Below, piece after piece: positions 12,471 to 24,850 of a stretch of DNA of 64,000 nt (its first letter is position 1; each line of letters starts with the position of its first letter). The stretch spans positions 372,001 through 436,000 of the forward strand of contig JASANG010001649.1 of the NCBI GenBank assembly GCA_030248215.1, in the 5' to 3' direction. Origin of the DNA: Enoplolaimus lenunculus (lineage: Eukaryota > Nematoda > Enoplea > Enoplida > Thoracostomopsidae). The notes beneath the pieces are model-generated. The model had not been told where the DNA came from and made no database searches. It was given only the letters and a program-made list of their open reading frames with translations. The position numbers were made by a program, and so were the translations under genes.

Positions 12471-15084
12471 GTGCTACCAATACACGTTTTAGCATGGTCG
12501 ACATGTTTCTAGCAGAAGGATTTGATTTAAGCTACTTTGTCCTACGACCACCCTCAGAAACGTTTAGCATTGAAAAAATCAATCAACATTACATTCTGGC
12601 AAAGAGCCAGCCAGCCACCAAAAATGACCATTTCAAACATCGTTTTAGGTACCAGGCACAACAAGAACTTAACAACTTCAAAACAAAAAAACTATGTCTG
12701 ATCTTCTGTAAACTTTTGCACCAAAAAATAAGTCGCCGGCCATATGCACGAACGAACACCAGCGCAGCGCCCACAACAATCGCATCAATTTTAGTCGCCA
12801 AACTGCTATTTCAGTGTGCAAAACAGTTCTAAATCGCAATAAATATACACATAGATACATATATACATATATACATGGGCATCGGCAGGTAAGTTCAAGG
12901 GGTGCAGATTCATCTCGCCCCCTGGGTTTGTTAACATTTTTATAATATACACGTATAGCATATTAATATTGCTCATGGTTTCACTATGTCAGATATCATA
13001 ATTTTGTTTCAAAGCCCCATTTGCACCCCGTCAGCTTAATATTTTGGCGGCACTCGTGCATATTATATTTAATATATATGTATATGAAATTTTTCTATAA
13101 AATAAACAGAATTGAACCCACCAACGCAAACTGCGATTGCATAAATCTTGCGTGTATTTACAGAACGTTTTAGTCTAAAATATATTAAGAGCAAAAAAAT
13201 TTCTAAAACTTTTGACACATGAATGAAAAAAAAATTATAATCACTCATAGAACATTAAATTCACTGTTGACCACTAGCGGATCGAGAGTAGGTGGGGCGT
13301 ACGCTGCTCCGTCAGAAGTTTTTTGCAACGAAATGGTTAGGTACTTACCTGACAAGTTTTTCCTGCCACAAAATTTTCACATACATATAGCATACAGCCA
13401 TCCCTTCAGAAATTTCAGAATGTACTGCTGCTGTTGACACGCAAGTTTTTTATGAGAAAGCTGCCACCGTAGAATATACGGTCATGAACAAACTAGAGCT
13501 ATTTCGGTCCCTGTCCCTTCCTAGCGCGTGTTTGCCTAATGCAACACATATGTCAATTTCTCATAACCTGCCCTAATCATTTCACCACACTGAGGCAAAT
13601 AACAAAAACCTCATACCAATTTGAAATAAGAACAAGTGACAAGTGCAAAACAAAAATGAGGTAAACTTGTTTCACTCAAGCTATAGACTCGATCTGCAAA
13701 TGGCATACATTTAAAGTGTATCCAAGTCTTGGTGCAAAACTCTAAAGAACGGCCTCAGCGAAAACTGAAATTAAATCGCCAAACTGTAAGAACTGTAAAT
13801 CCTGGTTAACTCGTGATCCGCAACAGCAGGGGATGGAACAGAACAAAGAGGACCAAAGGGGAAGGTGGTTCGACCTGCTCTGTCTTATGACTATCTTCGA
13901 CCTTGCGATGCATAAAATTAATCAAAACTATTCACAGATATCACGAAAATTTTACTTAACCCCGTCTATAAATATTTTTGCTCCCGTTGCTAAAAATCCC
14001 TAGTTTCCGGCTGCCTGCGCTAACCGTCTTTCGAAAAAAAGACACTGTTACAAGAACCGGTGGTAAAATTCAATTTCGAAGCCAGAACCGAAATTGAAAA
14101 CGATAGTTTTTGAAAAACAACCCACGTTCGGTAAAATAGAATTAAAGAAAAGCCACTTTTTCACAACGAAGTTTCAGAACGGACGCCGCGAACTTTGCAA
14201 AAGCCTATCGCTGTTCTTACGCAGTGCCGGAGCAGGCTAAGGTGGGAGACACAATAAATTCCGGGGTGGTGCCCTCTTGCGAAGATTATAATGTTTTTCA
14301 ATTTTTTTTAACTCGTCTTAGGGTGAGGGCCCCTCTTAGGGGTGGGATAGTCAACCAAATGGGTGGGATTGAGGGTGGCCGCTCTGGTGCTGTTTTCACT
14401 AACGAGTATGCAGCTAAAGATGTCAAGTGGGATGAGGCGCTCGCAGCCAACATAAAAATTTTGGTTAATTTCACAAACGTTTTAGTATCAATTTTAAATC
14501 ATGGGAAATTCGAGCTTGCTCCATAAAGTGTACTTGAACCTCTCCAACATATTGAGCTGGTTGCAAGTGTAGTTTACAAATTTTACAATTTATAGCACTC
14601 TTGTTTCAAAAAGGAACAGATAGCCTATACTTGGTATCAGATACAAAGGGTTTTTTGAAATTTACTTCAAATCAACAGAAAATTCAAAAAAAATTCATTC
14701 ATGTGTATCCACGCATCAACATTCAGCGGAGATCTGCGTAGAACTCTTTAAATTTAAATAATTCTTTGTTAAATCAGGGAAAAACCCTTTGAACATGGTT
14801 TAGTATAAGAATATTTATTCTGAAGGCCAAAAATATTTTCTCGCTCGCTACGCTGCGTCGCAAGTAGCATTTTACATGACGTTATCTTCTTCAGAAATAA
14901 AATCCTGGCTACAGCATTTATTCTAACATAGATTAGTTGTGTAAAAACGTATACACCATGCTGTAAACGAACGGATAGTAAAAATAACGGAAACGGATAT
15001 CAGGTTTCACCCTGGTATACACACATTCAAATTATTGTAAGTAAAATTTTACAAATTTTTACATTTAATTAAAATAGGCATCGC
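12471..15084. other. Gene-free stretch
   Basis: Open frames of 100-112 codons at 12494-12832 and 14224-14526 lack domains, splice borders and a distinct codon character. The second lies in a G-rich patch that looks repeat-derived. AT dinucleotide-like sequence occurs at 12850-12880 and 13060-13085. Confidence 0.4.
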
Positions 15085-15262
15085 GATAATTCGTCGCCTG
15101 ACGACTGGTTATCTGAAATTTCATCGACTAGAAAATTCGTTGCCCATGATTATGCTTAAGGTTAGGTTTAATAAGCTTAGGATTACGCTTAGGATTATTC
15201 TTAGGTTTATTCACAAGGTTTCGGACACGGCTGGGCTACTAATCGTCGCGCAACGAATTGTC
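15085..15262. repeat. Repeat with ACGAATTGTCG end and TTAGGC-type core
   Basis: Ends in GCAACGAATTGTCG, as does the repeat at 49,345-49,505, and has an interior of GCTTAGGATTACGCTTAGG. The two copies are in the same orientation at their ends but differ inside. The family is not identified. Confidence 0.5.
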
Positions 15263-15565
15263 GTAGATTCATTAAAACAGATGATTCTAAAAGTAGAGTA
15301 TACAAAGATATCTTTAAGGTGGCATTTAATATTGCCTTACCCCATTACCCCCCGACCGTTCATCATGTGCGGCTGTAAACATTTGAATGTCTTTTAATTT
15401 TTAATTGGCACAAATTTTGCCCAACACCAAACCATGGATTAGCAGTTTTTATCATAGATATTATAATAGCTCACTGATGATGTTAACTGCTACAAAAAAT
15501 TGCAACCTTTTTGCCATTGGCTGGCATCAATTTATTTGTGTAATTATTTGAAACTCTGACACCTA

Positions 15566-15786
15566 GGCCCACATTCTCAAATGTCTATAGCAACTATCAC
15601 AGTTAGTAATAGGTCTTTAAACTCCCTAACTGATGCAGTTGATGAACTTAAAATTGACACAGGAGTAGAACAAATCATATGCAAAAAATGTGCTAAATTT
15701 TGAGCCTCAGCATTCACTAGTTCCAAAGTTACAAGACCTAACACCAACTGATGACAGGTGCTATACACATTTGACAACACATGTCC
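15566..15786. repeat. MITE family C, copy at 15.6 kb
   Basis: Starts GGCCCACATTCTCAAATG, with CAACTATCACAGTTAGTAAT inside and the inverted partner AACTGATGACAGGTGCTATA near the right end. Same length class as the 4.4-kb copy. Confidence 0.8.
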
Positions 15787-17203
15787 TGAAATGAAAACTG
15801 AAAATTTCTTCCCAGGAAATTCTACGCTTGCAACCCTGGCCAATTCGAAAGATACAACGTCACATTTTATGGCTTTTGAATTGTAAAATAGTTAAGTAAT
15901 AAAACTCCGCTCTTGGTAAATTAAGTAATGAATCTTTTGAAAAAAGCAAAAAAAAATTTTGAGTACTTTTGACAGTAAAGTATCTTTTAAAAGTTGGAAG
16001 AGAAATTTTTCAACAAAATTTATCACGCAGTAACTTTAACCATAACTGTTGGTTCGAGGGGAGTTGAGACTGACCGGGGACTACGCTGATATAAACCAGC
16101 GAACCTAAACAGGTTCATGTACGCGTCCTGCTATAGTTTGGGAAATTTTCAAAATTTGGCATTACGTAGGCTTTCACTTAGATTCGTCTTGCTTAACCTT
16201 TTAGAGCGAATGTTCACAAGCGCACTTACAACTTTTAACATTCACATCCCTGCTATGAGATAAAAATTAACAAAATTAAAACACGTTTGCATCAAGACTG
16301 AGTCACCACAGGGGCGTTGCCTGAATTTCCAAAAAGGGGTCACGTTCTATTAAAATTTGGCGGCGGTTGTTACAAAATGAAAAACTTCCTAAAAACCCTG
16401 CGGATTAAAATCAAAGAGGAAATTCGGAGTCGCCGTCTAAAACTCTCCTTGACTACATCTTAAACTGATACTTGCGCCTTCAAACACTCAACATAACCTT
16501 GCCCGTAATCGGAAATTTTCAGCAAAACTTTTTGTAACTTTTAGCAATTTGTGAAAATTTTAATCCTTAAAATTGAACATATATTCACGCATGGCTTTTT
16601 CATTCGGACGGAGTGAACGAAATCAAAATTAACTGGATAAAGTTTCGGAAGTAAAACAAAATTTTTTGTCAAATTCAAAGTAAACTTTTGTATCAAGGAC
16701 GAAACCAATGTGAAATACAACAAGTAGTCATAAATCTCGCCCTTTTCTACACAGGAGACGGCGTCAAAATTTATAAATTAGAAACAATATTAAGTAATTA
16801 TTGCAAGCATACTTATTGGCTAAGCTTAAAAGCGAGCGTTTAGCGAGACGGGGCGGAGCATTTGGCCCAATTTATATATACGTTTAAAAACAAAAATTTT
16901 CAACGTAAGATACCTTCTTAAAGAAATCTTTCTAAAATCTATCGGACACTGTGTAATATGTTTTACATGTTACAGCCTATAGAGCGTTTTACGTTGCCTG
17001 ACTTGCAAATTGTTGGCAAGCATAGACAGGACCTAAAAGCAGAGTAATACTTAAAATTGGATTAGAAATGGGGAAAGCTATCGATGCTGCAAAGCATAAT
17101 AGCTTCCTGAAATCGGTGTTTTCTATTTGTTCGGCTTATTAGGGCCCAAGCACAAATTTGTCCTACTGATTAGGTAAAGCCATGGTCCGGTAAAACTTTC
17201 ATT
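15787..17203. other. Gene-free stretch
   Basis: No exon or intact element was recognised. AT-rich, with a few worn repeat fragments (for example near 16313-16345). Confidence 0.4.
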
Positions 17204-17380
17204 CAGTGGTGAATCCAGACGTTTGTGACGGGTTTACCGCGTGCGCGTGTTGTAAAATGTTAAAAAAACTAGCGAGCAAGAAGCCAAGCGCAATTATAGT
17301 ACTAAGTCTTAATTCAAAGTTTCGTTTTGACCCCTGATGGTGGGCATCGGCATAAAGTATGATGTGGATAAGGATTTTTG
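17204..17380. repeat. Family G' MITE, decayed
   Basis: Left end CAGTGGTGAATCCAGACG, then CTAGCGAGCAAGAAGCCAAG and TAGTACTAAGTCTTAATTC, then GTTTTGACCCCTG. The right end is worn. Confidence 0.6.
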
Positions 17381-17660
17381 CACTCGACCTGCCAAAGAAT
17401 TTTTTCCCTCGGGTTTATCCACGCTAAATAGGTTTAACCAAAACCCACCTTTTACCCATGCCTGAAGTTAAAGCAGTATCTTAATGATCGCTAACGATAC
17501 GCACTTGATTGAATTGTGCGTTAAAGCTCCAATAAATTTTACACCTAAACGCTTACTAAAAACAACACAATTTGAAACCCAACTAAATCAAGCACAGAAA
17601 CTTTGCTTTCTCAACGTTCACTGAAGTTAATAACGTATGTTTTGCACCTTCACTTGTAAA

Positions 17661-17824
17661 GGTTTGACGCGGGTAAATACTGTCAATTTTTTACCCGCAT
17701 GATACAAATCTTAACCCGCGAATATACTCCCGGCTGCAATTAATTTTTTACCCGACCACCGTTTACCCGCTGGTATACTCGCGGTTGCAATTAATTTTTT
17801 ACCCGACCCGCGTTTACTCGCGGG
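17661..17824. repeat. ACCCGCG-type repeat with a 51-bp tandem pair
   Basis: Two 51-bp units (17723-17773 and 17774-17824) share TGCAATTAATTTTTTACCCG and a cgGTTTAC(C/T)CGC block. An outer pair of GCGGGTAAA and TTTACCCGC strings flanks them as inverted copies. Confidence 0.75.
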
Positions 17825-18327
17825 TAAAGTTCTACTCTGCATAGACCTGGGTAGCCCCCATTGTATTGCATCTGTTACTGTATTATCGTTCATTTCCGCA
17901 GCTCTTAACAAAAACTAGCAAACGGCTAAAGAACATCAAAAAAAACGCCGCAACGGCGGTCGAGGACATTACAGTGTAAACGATATGACTAATAAAGTTA
18001 ACATAGTAAAAATGACGACGGACCGACCACAGCTGAGTCATTTGTGTAACTAAATGTGTTTGACAATACATTTTAAATATAAATTTAAAGCTATGCTTGG
18101 GTATTTATGCATGGACGGGCACAAAAAAACCCTGTTTAAAATTCAAATTTGGGCGTCGCAAAGAAAGTCATGAGAAGTTGAAATATGTAAAATTTTCAAA
18201 ATTGAACCGTGTTCGAGCATATGCCTGCTAGAAAGATTGTGTGAAAGACCCAAAAAATTTAACGATTTTGTTCAAATAATTTCATCTCAACGCGAAACGT
18301 AATTGGCGTTTTGAAACGTTATAATAT
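17825..18327. other. Gene-free stretch
   Basis: Nothing recognised beyond chance open frames. Confidence 0.4.
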
Positions 18328-18700
18328 TAATGAGCGTCATGGTGCAACGATAATGAGCGTCATGGTGCAACGAAATTGTTCTTTCAACTCCAGTTGAAAA
18401 TAGATTTTTTCCGGTGACTTCGGCAACTTTGGAGGGGATATTTCTCGTTTAGTTGTACATTTTACTGCGTTTATTTGCAAGTTAGTGGCAGTTGTGGAAG
18501 CTTCAATTGCAGTATACACAAATTTGTCAAATACGAAATTTAAACTCAACTTTTTGCCGCTTCCCAATTGCTATAATTTTGCAAATTCATATTAAAAGTC
18601 AGCAAATACCAATTAAACGTCATTTTTATTTTACCTAATCTGGCTTCGCTTTCGGCTCCGGTATTTGCCGCTTTCGGTTGCACCATGGTAACCCTTGCGG
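18328..18700. mobile_element. Family H element, older copy
   Basis: Left end CATGGTGCAACG and right end CGGTTGCACCATG are inverted. The interior right part (CTTTCGGCTCCGGTATTTGC) matches the 46.1-kb copy. At the left edge a 23-bp unit is perfectly duplicated in tandem (18328-18350 and 18351-18373). Confidence 0.65.
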
Positions 18701-18769
18701 GGTTGATTTTTGTTGTCGTACAAATTCAGTAACTATTAAATTCATTTAAACAATCTTTGCACAAAAAGT

Positions 18770-18972
18770 TACTTAAAAGCTTAAACCGACTCTATTTCCG
18801 CCCCGCCAGAAAACAATCCGGCCCTGTTCTATACATGGGCCGCCTAAGCCTAAGCTTAGGTGTAAGAATGAGCTTACACCTCTGCCTAAGCAAAAAATAT
18901 TCTAAATCTTTAAGCTTTACTCTATTGCAGTTCCGCAGAAAAACGTTCCGCCCCATATCATTACATAGGCCA
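18770..18972. repeat. Two adjoining family D copies
   Basis: The string GTTCTATACATGGGCC at 18826-18842 is a family D end. It is followed by GCCTAAGCCTAAGCTTAGG, an inverted pair TTAGGTGTAA/TTACACCT, TTTAAGCTTTACTCTATTGC and AACGTTCCGCCCC, ending in TTACATAGGCC. A second worn end at 18790-18835 (CCGCCCCGCCAG) suggests two copies side by side. Confidence 0.6.
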
Positions 18973-19967
18973 AGATTTTGAAACCTAAACCAGCAAAAAC
19001 ATTGCGAAGCCGTTTCTCAAAAACAAATATCTTAATGTGTTAAAATTTTCAATTTTTTTACACAAATATGAACAAAAACATACGCAGAAACGTGTATATA
19101 TAACAAATGTGCATTTTGCATTGTGAGATACACTCGACTGCAAGGTAACGCAATGAAAAACGTCAGGATATTCATATTTTTAAAATGCAAATACTACAGA
19201 AAATGAAACAAACACTCTTTTACCACAAAAAATACTTTTTCAAAAGAAAAAATTGTACTCATCAACAACAGCGACGGAGGGAGACCAGAAGGCCGTTAAT
19301 CCCAACTCATTTTGGCATCCGGCAGCTGCACTGCAATACAGAAATATTATCACCGATTTGCTGATGCCATAATTAAAACCAAAACTTTATCTGCTTTCTT
19401 AGAGTTAGTCCTTGTAAGCCCGATGTTTGCTACTTCAACCTCCACAGGCGAATTCATCGAACGCCAATCGGGCAGTGGTTTAAACCAACTTGGATCAAAA
19501 ACCTAAATTTTGTGGCGAGATTTAAACTTGTGTATGACTTCTAGCTAGCTTCGCTTGCGAGCTCTTTCCACTATTACAGATCTTGCGACCCCCGATAATT
19601 TTTAACCGCAACTACAGCAACGGAGTAACAACGAACTAAAACAGTGTGCGTAACACGAAGATTTAATTATGACAACATTTCGCGTTCGCTTGAAATATAT
19701 TAATTTATCGAGGGAGCGACCGCGGTCTCCAAATAATTAAGAAGACTACAGAAAAAAATTTACTAATAAAAACTGCAACGAAGAATAACATGTAAAACTC
19801 TCTCTAAATTTCAGAACAGGATATGGCAAAAATTAGCGGCATACTGGCGAAATTAATTCACATTATTGGCGATTTCAGTGTTTGTTTTTATGACGAATTT
19901 ACTTTGTTGCAGGTAGGAAAAAATGAAGAAGTGTTGGCTCATTACGTAGCAGGAGGAGTGTATATGT
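18973..19967. other. Gene-free stretch
   Basis: No exon or element recognised with confidence. Confidence 0.4.
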
Positions 19968-20255
19968 TGTAGGCTAAGCCGTAACTTAGTCCAATTCGAG
20001 CCCAAGCCGTAACTTAACCTAAATGGAAAATGGACAAACCTAATTTTGAATTGGGCTACTTTAGCGCGGAATTATAACTTTGTTTTGCACTAGTCCAAAG
20101 TACAATCAAACTGGATTACCACTATTAAGTAAGCAATCAGAAAAGGCACATGTTTTTCAGACATTATTCCGCATTTTCTTACCCAAGTCGTAATTCCGCT
20201 TTGGACTAGCCCAGTTCAGGATTGGGCTGAATTATGTTTTGGGCTTCATCATATA
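19968..20255. repeat. MITE family E, copy 1 (inverted-repeat element)
   Basis: The left half carries TTGAATTGGGCTACTTTAGC, then GCGGAATTATAAC. The right half carries the complement pattern GTAATTCCGCTTTGGACTAG, then CCCAGTTCAGGATTGGGC. The outer parts repeat AAGCCGTAACTTA. A larger relative lies at 62,935-63,500. Confidence 0.65.
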
Positions 20256-21244
20256 TACAAGAGAGATATAGAATGGTATATATTTCCCTAAAGCAAGGAC
20301 GGATCGTCGTAACCGGAGATCGTATTGCCACCGGACTGACCGAAAACCGAATTTCATACTTAAAGAATTTGTGCTAAAATTGCGTTTGGCCTGTCACTCG
20401 CTTGGTTAGCACGGTTTTCGTCTATGCTGGAAAAGTAAACTTATCTAAGTTAAAGACAGTTCGTTTTGACAGATTTTGTCGTATTTTAATAAGTTTTTGA
20501 AATGATCAAAGCTTGCCAGGTTTGAGGGGTATTGACTCGAGTACTCCAGCGGTAGCTCTGGTGCGGTCTAAAAGTGCAATTGCTGCATACCAAAATAAAT
20601 TGTCAAATATTAAAAAAACCGCTAACGTTTTTGTCGTCACAGACAGAGTTGTCAATGAACGAAAACATACCAAGTTGATTCAATAACTACTGTCAAACAC
20701 TCACAAAACGTGTTCGATTGATAGCATTTTCGTCTTTTTATATCACAAAATAAGTTCTCTGATGACAATTTGACCAATATTGATAATGGGCAACGTTAAT
20801 AGTGTGGGATGATGGTATGTATTGATAACTGTTTATTTATAATTATGTATGAATATAATTATACTATTGCTATTTATAAAGATCGCCCTAGAAATAAAGA
20901 TATCATAATTTTATGATGGCGACCTTGTCTCAAAAGATGACCTTATAACAGACAATTGTGTAATTTTTGAGACATTTGTGTTGCATTTTCGATTGTTGTC
21001 TCGGTCGAAATTGGATCTCTTGCCTTTACGAGTCTACTCTGGATCACTGCGAAATACTAATTGGTTTCAAGCATTTTTGCCAAGTGTACTTTTATGTTTC
21101 TTCGCGAATTTCGCAAAAATATTTCAAGTATAAATTTTAGCAAAGTATTGCACAATTTAAGATTGCAAACGTATTGTGTAAGCACACAATGGATGAACTT
21201 GATATTATATTCTCAGTGCCAACGTTTATTGCGACATTCTTAGC
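20256..21244. other. Gene-free stretch
   Basis: Holds a worn family G' fragment at about 20340-20420 (GTGCTAAAATTGCGTTTGGC). Otherwise nothing recognised. Confidence 0.4.
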
Positions 21245-21252
21245 CCCGGTAC

Positions 21253-21666
21253 CGTGGGCGTAGCCAGAATTTTTGTTTGGGGGGCACACAAATACTTTAA
21301 ATGTATATAGTATGTTAATCAGTTTTCATTAATTAGAATGTACAGCAGGGAATGAAACGAAACTGGATTATACCGAAATCCGGGTCCGTAGCCAGAGGGC
21401 CAGGAGGGGCTCAGCCCCCTGAATAAATTTTGGCCCTCCTAGAAAGTTTTCCACCTTGCTTGTAACTCATTGAAAACCTTTGAATGCCCAAGCTGAAAAA
21501 TTTTTTGCCACCCCCCTTAGCAAGGCGAGCTGGCTACGGGCTTGCCGAAATCGGAATCAAAACTACAAATTTTGTGACAATACGTATAGTGTGTATTAAC
21601 AAATAAATTTTTCCAATACCATGGGGAGGGCCATAGCCCCCTTACCCCCGCCTGGCTACGCCCTTG
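21253..21666. mobile_element. hAT-like element family L, interrupted by a family A MITE
   Basis: Terminal inverted repeats CGTGGGCGTAGCCAG (left) and CTGGCTACGCCCTTG (right). The 8-bp target duplication CCCGGTAC is perfect at 21245-21252 and 21667-21674. The element holds a second MITE at 21381-21544. Without that insertion and its duplicated target, the element is about 242 bp and non-coding. The 8-bp duplication and CA-type ends point to hAT. Confidence 0.92.
21381..21544. mobile_element. hAT-like MITE family A nested in family L
   Basis: 164 bp with ends CGGGTCCGTAGCCAG and CTGGCTACGGGCTTG. The 8-bp target duplication CCGAAATC is perfect at 21373-21380 and 21545-21552. The interior (AACTCATTGAAAACC and the C-rich block) is that of family A, in reverse orientation to the 5.3-kb copy. 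Confidence 0.95.
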
Positions 21667-21674
21667 CCCGGTAC

Positions 21675-23308
21675 AGTGCCGCGCTCAAAATATAAGCCCG
21701 CCAAAGTCAGTGTGAGGGGCTTCATAGTTAATATAACCCCTCGAGTTTCTGAAACACGAGAAAAGTCAATTCTCAAGACTCGTATAAATCAAAAAACTAT
21801 ATATAAAACCCTGGTCCTTCTGTGTTAACTGTATATACTAGTTATGGCGGACACTGTAGACTATTAACGGGGGTAAAACAATGTCTCGAAAAATTTAAAA
21901 CTTTCAAAAACCAATAAAAACTTAAACTACGAGACAAAAATACTTGTTTCTACGCGTTAACTTGCTGTTGTTAATCGCAAAGTAATTCAATTTTTGTTAC
22001 ACTTACACCAATTGCATGGTGTATGCGGAACTTGGTATTGGCGGGCATCGGGTGTTTTTACATATCCGGGTATACGGATGCTGTTATATCTGCTGCCCAT
22101 CTATCTTGAGTACAACAAACCAAGGTTCATTATCACCATGTTTGTTTTAGTAACTAAACAATTTCAACGGATTAATTATATTTGCCTGGTTTTCTTCTTC
22201 ATAAGCTTGCAAAACAGCCACGTGAGTCGGATGCTAATATCTCATGGAGACCAGTTGCACCCGTTTAGTTTCCTGAACAATTTTTAGGTAGGTAAGTACT
22301 ATGTATATAGAGTAAAAAAATTAGAAAATATTCAATCGTACCAGTTGGATTAAATCTTTTCTGTCCGAGCCCTAGTTAGTGAACGAGCCGGATAGGATGG
22401 GGCACCCAAAATTCCAGGGTGGGTTGCGATGATCAAAATATTTTTCAAATGCTTTGTTGAAAATCTTGTTTCCCCAAATTGGGGGTATGGGTGGTGGCTG
22501 GTCCGGGTCAGTTGGAACGCCTATTCCAACTCAACTTTTTTGCGCACCCACGACAGCAGGCTATCACCGCGCATGCCGCTGGTCCGACAAATCATTTTTT
22601 TCTGCAAAAATAATTAAAATAGTCCCAAAACACAAAAATCATCTCAAAACAGTTCAAAAATTAAAAATGCCTGAAAAATTAATTTCCGATGCTGCAATGT
22701 TGCACTGCTGAGCGCTTCAGAATTCCCAGCTGCGTACTTTATTAACCAACCAGCTTGTGGCTCCATAACTTACCATAGCTGAAGAGCCGAAAAACCAATT
22801 ACACGAACAAAAACATTCTGAACAGCGTAAGTACTAAAGCTATAAACATTAACGTAGCCTAAGCCTTTTTCGTGCAGGAAACCGGAGGGAATGAGAATGT
22901 TCAGCGTGTATATACAGCAAATTTAGTATATTTGATTTATATATAATTAATTTAAAATTTGTTTTGTTTTTTGAGAATTTCGTTTTGTTTCCTAGGCAAA
23001 GTTTGAATTATGAAATATTAAAAATCCAACTAGCTTACAACCGGCGGTTGACCAGTATGACGTGTTAATTGGTTTTTAAATGCGCATCCAATCGTGGTTT
23101 AAATTTGTGCTTTTAATGAGATCAGCTCAAACGGTCATGTATCGAACGCCTTCAAAACGAAATTTTGAAACTTAAGCACAAACATGAATTTATTAAGCCT
23201 GAGGCTGAACCTTGTTTGGATTTGCACCGTACTTACCTAAATTTGATCAAATGCCTTAGATTTAAAATTTTTTCAAAACTTGTCTCACGCTTTGACAAGC
23301 TTATAGCA
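21675..23308. other. Gene-free stretch
   Basis: Short chance frames only. A G-rich patch at 22395-22530 looks like worn repeat sequence. Confidence 0.4.
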
Positions 23309-23518
23309 GGGGCCATATTCTCATACACGTATAGCACCTATCACCAGCTTTGTAATAGGTTTTTGAAACTCCTGCAGTTGCGAATCTAAAAATTTCCACA
23401 GAAAAAGGGGTAAACCAAATCTGAATAATGTGAAGAAGTTCAACTATTTTGTGATTAGAAAATTACAAGACCCATTATCAACTGGTAATAGGCGCTACGC
23501 ATATTTGATAATGCGAGC
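23309..23518. repeat. MITE family C, copy at 23.3 kb
   Basis: GGCCATATTCTCATACACG and TATAGCACCTATCACCAGCT on the left, AACTGGTAATAGGCGCTACG and ATATTTGATAATGC on the right: the family's inverted ends, moderately diverged. Confidence 0.8.
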
Positions 23519-24749
23519 ACAGATAACAAAATTGTCCAATTGTAACTTTCATGTATGATGCTTCAACTAACTTGCTGGAAGGAGCAAACGTTTTTAAAAT
23601 ATGAATTTAATGTGAAATATAAGCATGAATAATATGAGATATTTGAAAATTTCTGATAAGATCTTGTACTTTTTTAGCATTTTTTGAAAATTTTCAATTT
23701 ACTTACTTACACACAGATACAGACAGCATTGTTGCTCTGTCAAAACAGTAGCCAGAGGTTGAATAGGCTGATCTGTAACAAAGAATTTAAGAGTTAAATT
23801 ATCAACCAAATTGAGCTGTTGAAAGGTTTTCGCTTTCTGAATTTTTAAATGTTGTACATAAATAACATTTTGCACTCAACGAATAACCAAAAAAGTATAT
23901 GAAGAGTAAATTACTATAAGAGCCTTAGCCGTCTAGCCTGCCCTCTGACAATTACGGCTATTCAAATAACTAGTCAACATGGCTGTGATATTTGCAACCG
24001 AAGCCATCATCTTTCTTGCAAAAGTGCCACAACGCAAATAAAAATCATCTTATACAACAATGTATAAAACAAAATTTTCTCAACCTGCTATTTACAACTA
24101 TTAATATATAGTAAATGGAACAGTGGCCAAAATACGTGTGTGGGGTATTCTAGCTTTAATTATATAGATTGAGATACCAAAGAAAGTGCTCCGCTGACAA
24201 ATTAAACAGCTTTAAATCACATAACTCGTCAAAATCATTTAAGTATCGGCTTAATTTCAAACACATAAAGCAGCATTGACGACATAAATAGCAAAAGCAA
24301 CGCTTATAAACCGCAATTAATGCGACGTATCAACATATTTACGACGTCTCAAGTGGCTTAAACTATATGTGTTCCGCCACTATAAATATATACGGAAGCT
24401 TGTGAGATGCAAACAAATACTTAAGTACCTGCACGCGAAATAATACCTTTTTTGGTATCATCTTTGTGACAGTTTAAGCTAAAAATCAAGCTTATAGGAA
24501 TACCATATTCTGTACAATAATTATATTGGCGCACGTAAATGCATGCTAACATCTTAAATTTCTTTAGATTAAGCTAAATGTGAAACCAAATTAATAATAC
24601 GGCCGAGGTCTTGCTGGAATACATTTGCCCCCTGGAAAAACAGTGGTAAGAAACGCAGCAGTATCGGTGGATTTGAAGTACAGTAACGAATTGTATAAAG
24701 ACAAAATATTGCAGTGCCTCGAGTAAGAACGAAGTAATAAAGACAGCGG
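23519..24749. other. Gene-free stretch with one family F repeat
   Basis: At 24117-24172 a family F unit reads GGAACAGTGGCCAAAATACG, then TGTGTGGGGTATTCTAGCTT. Nothing else was recognised. Confidence 0.5.
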
Positions 24750-24850
24750 AACCCATTTTGAGACCCAATCAATAGGAGTCTGCATCCCTAGTGAGAATCT
24801 GTTAGTGGATAGTGTTCATGAGTCCTAATTCCAGTCCATAAAAGGCACTA
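24750..24850. repeat. Family P fragment
   Basis: Shares CCATTTTGAGACCCAATCAA and TAGGAGTCTGCATCCCTA with the elements at 58.9 and 60.9 kb. The terminal repeats are not preserved. Confidence 0.65.

Noticed and set aside
12494-12832. 112-codon plus-strand frame
   Set aside because: No recognisable domain, overlapping frames on the other strand, low complexity, no exon borders.
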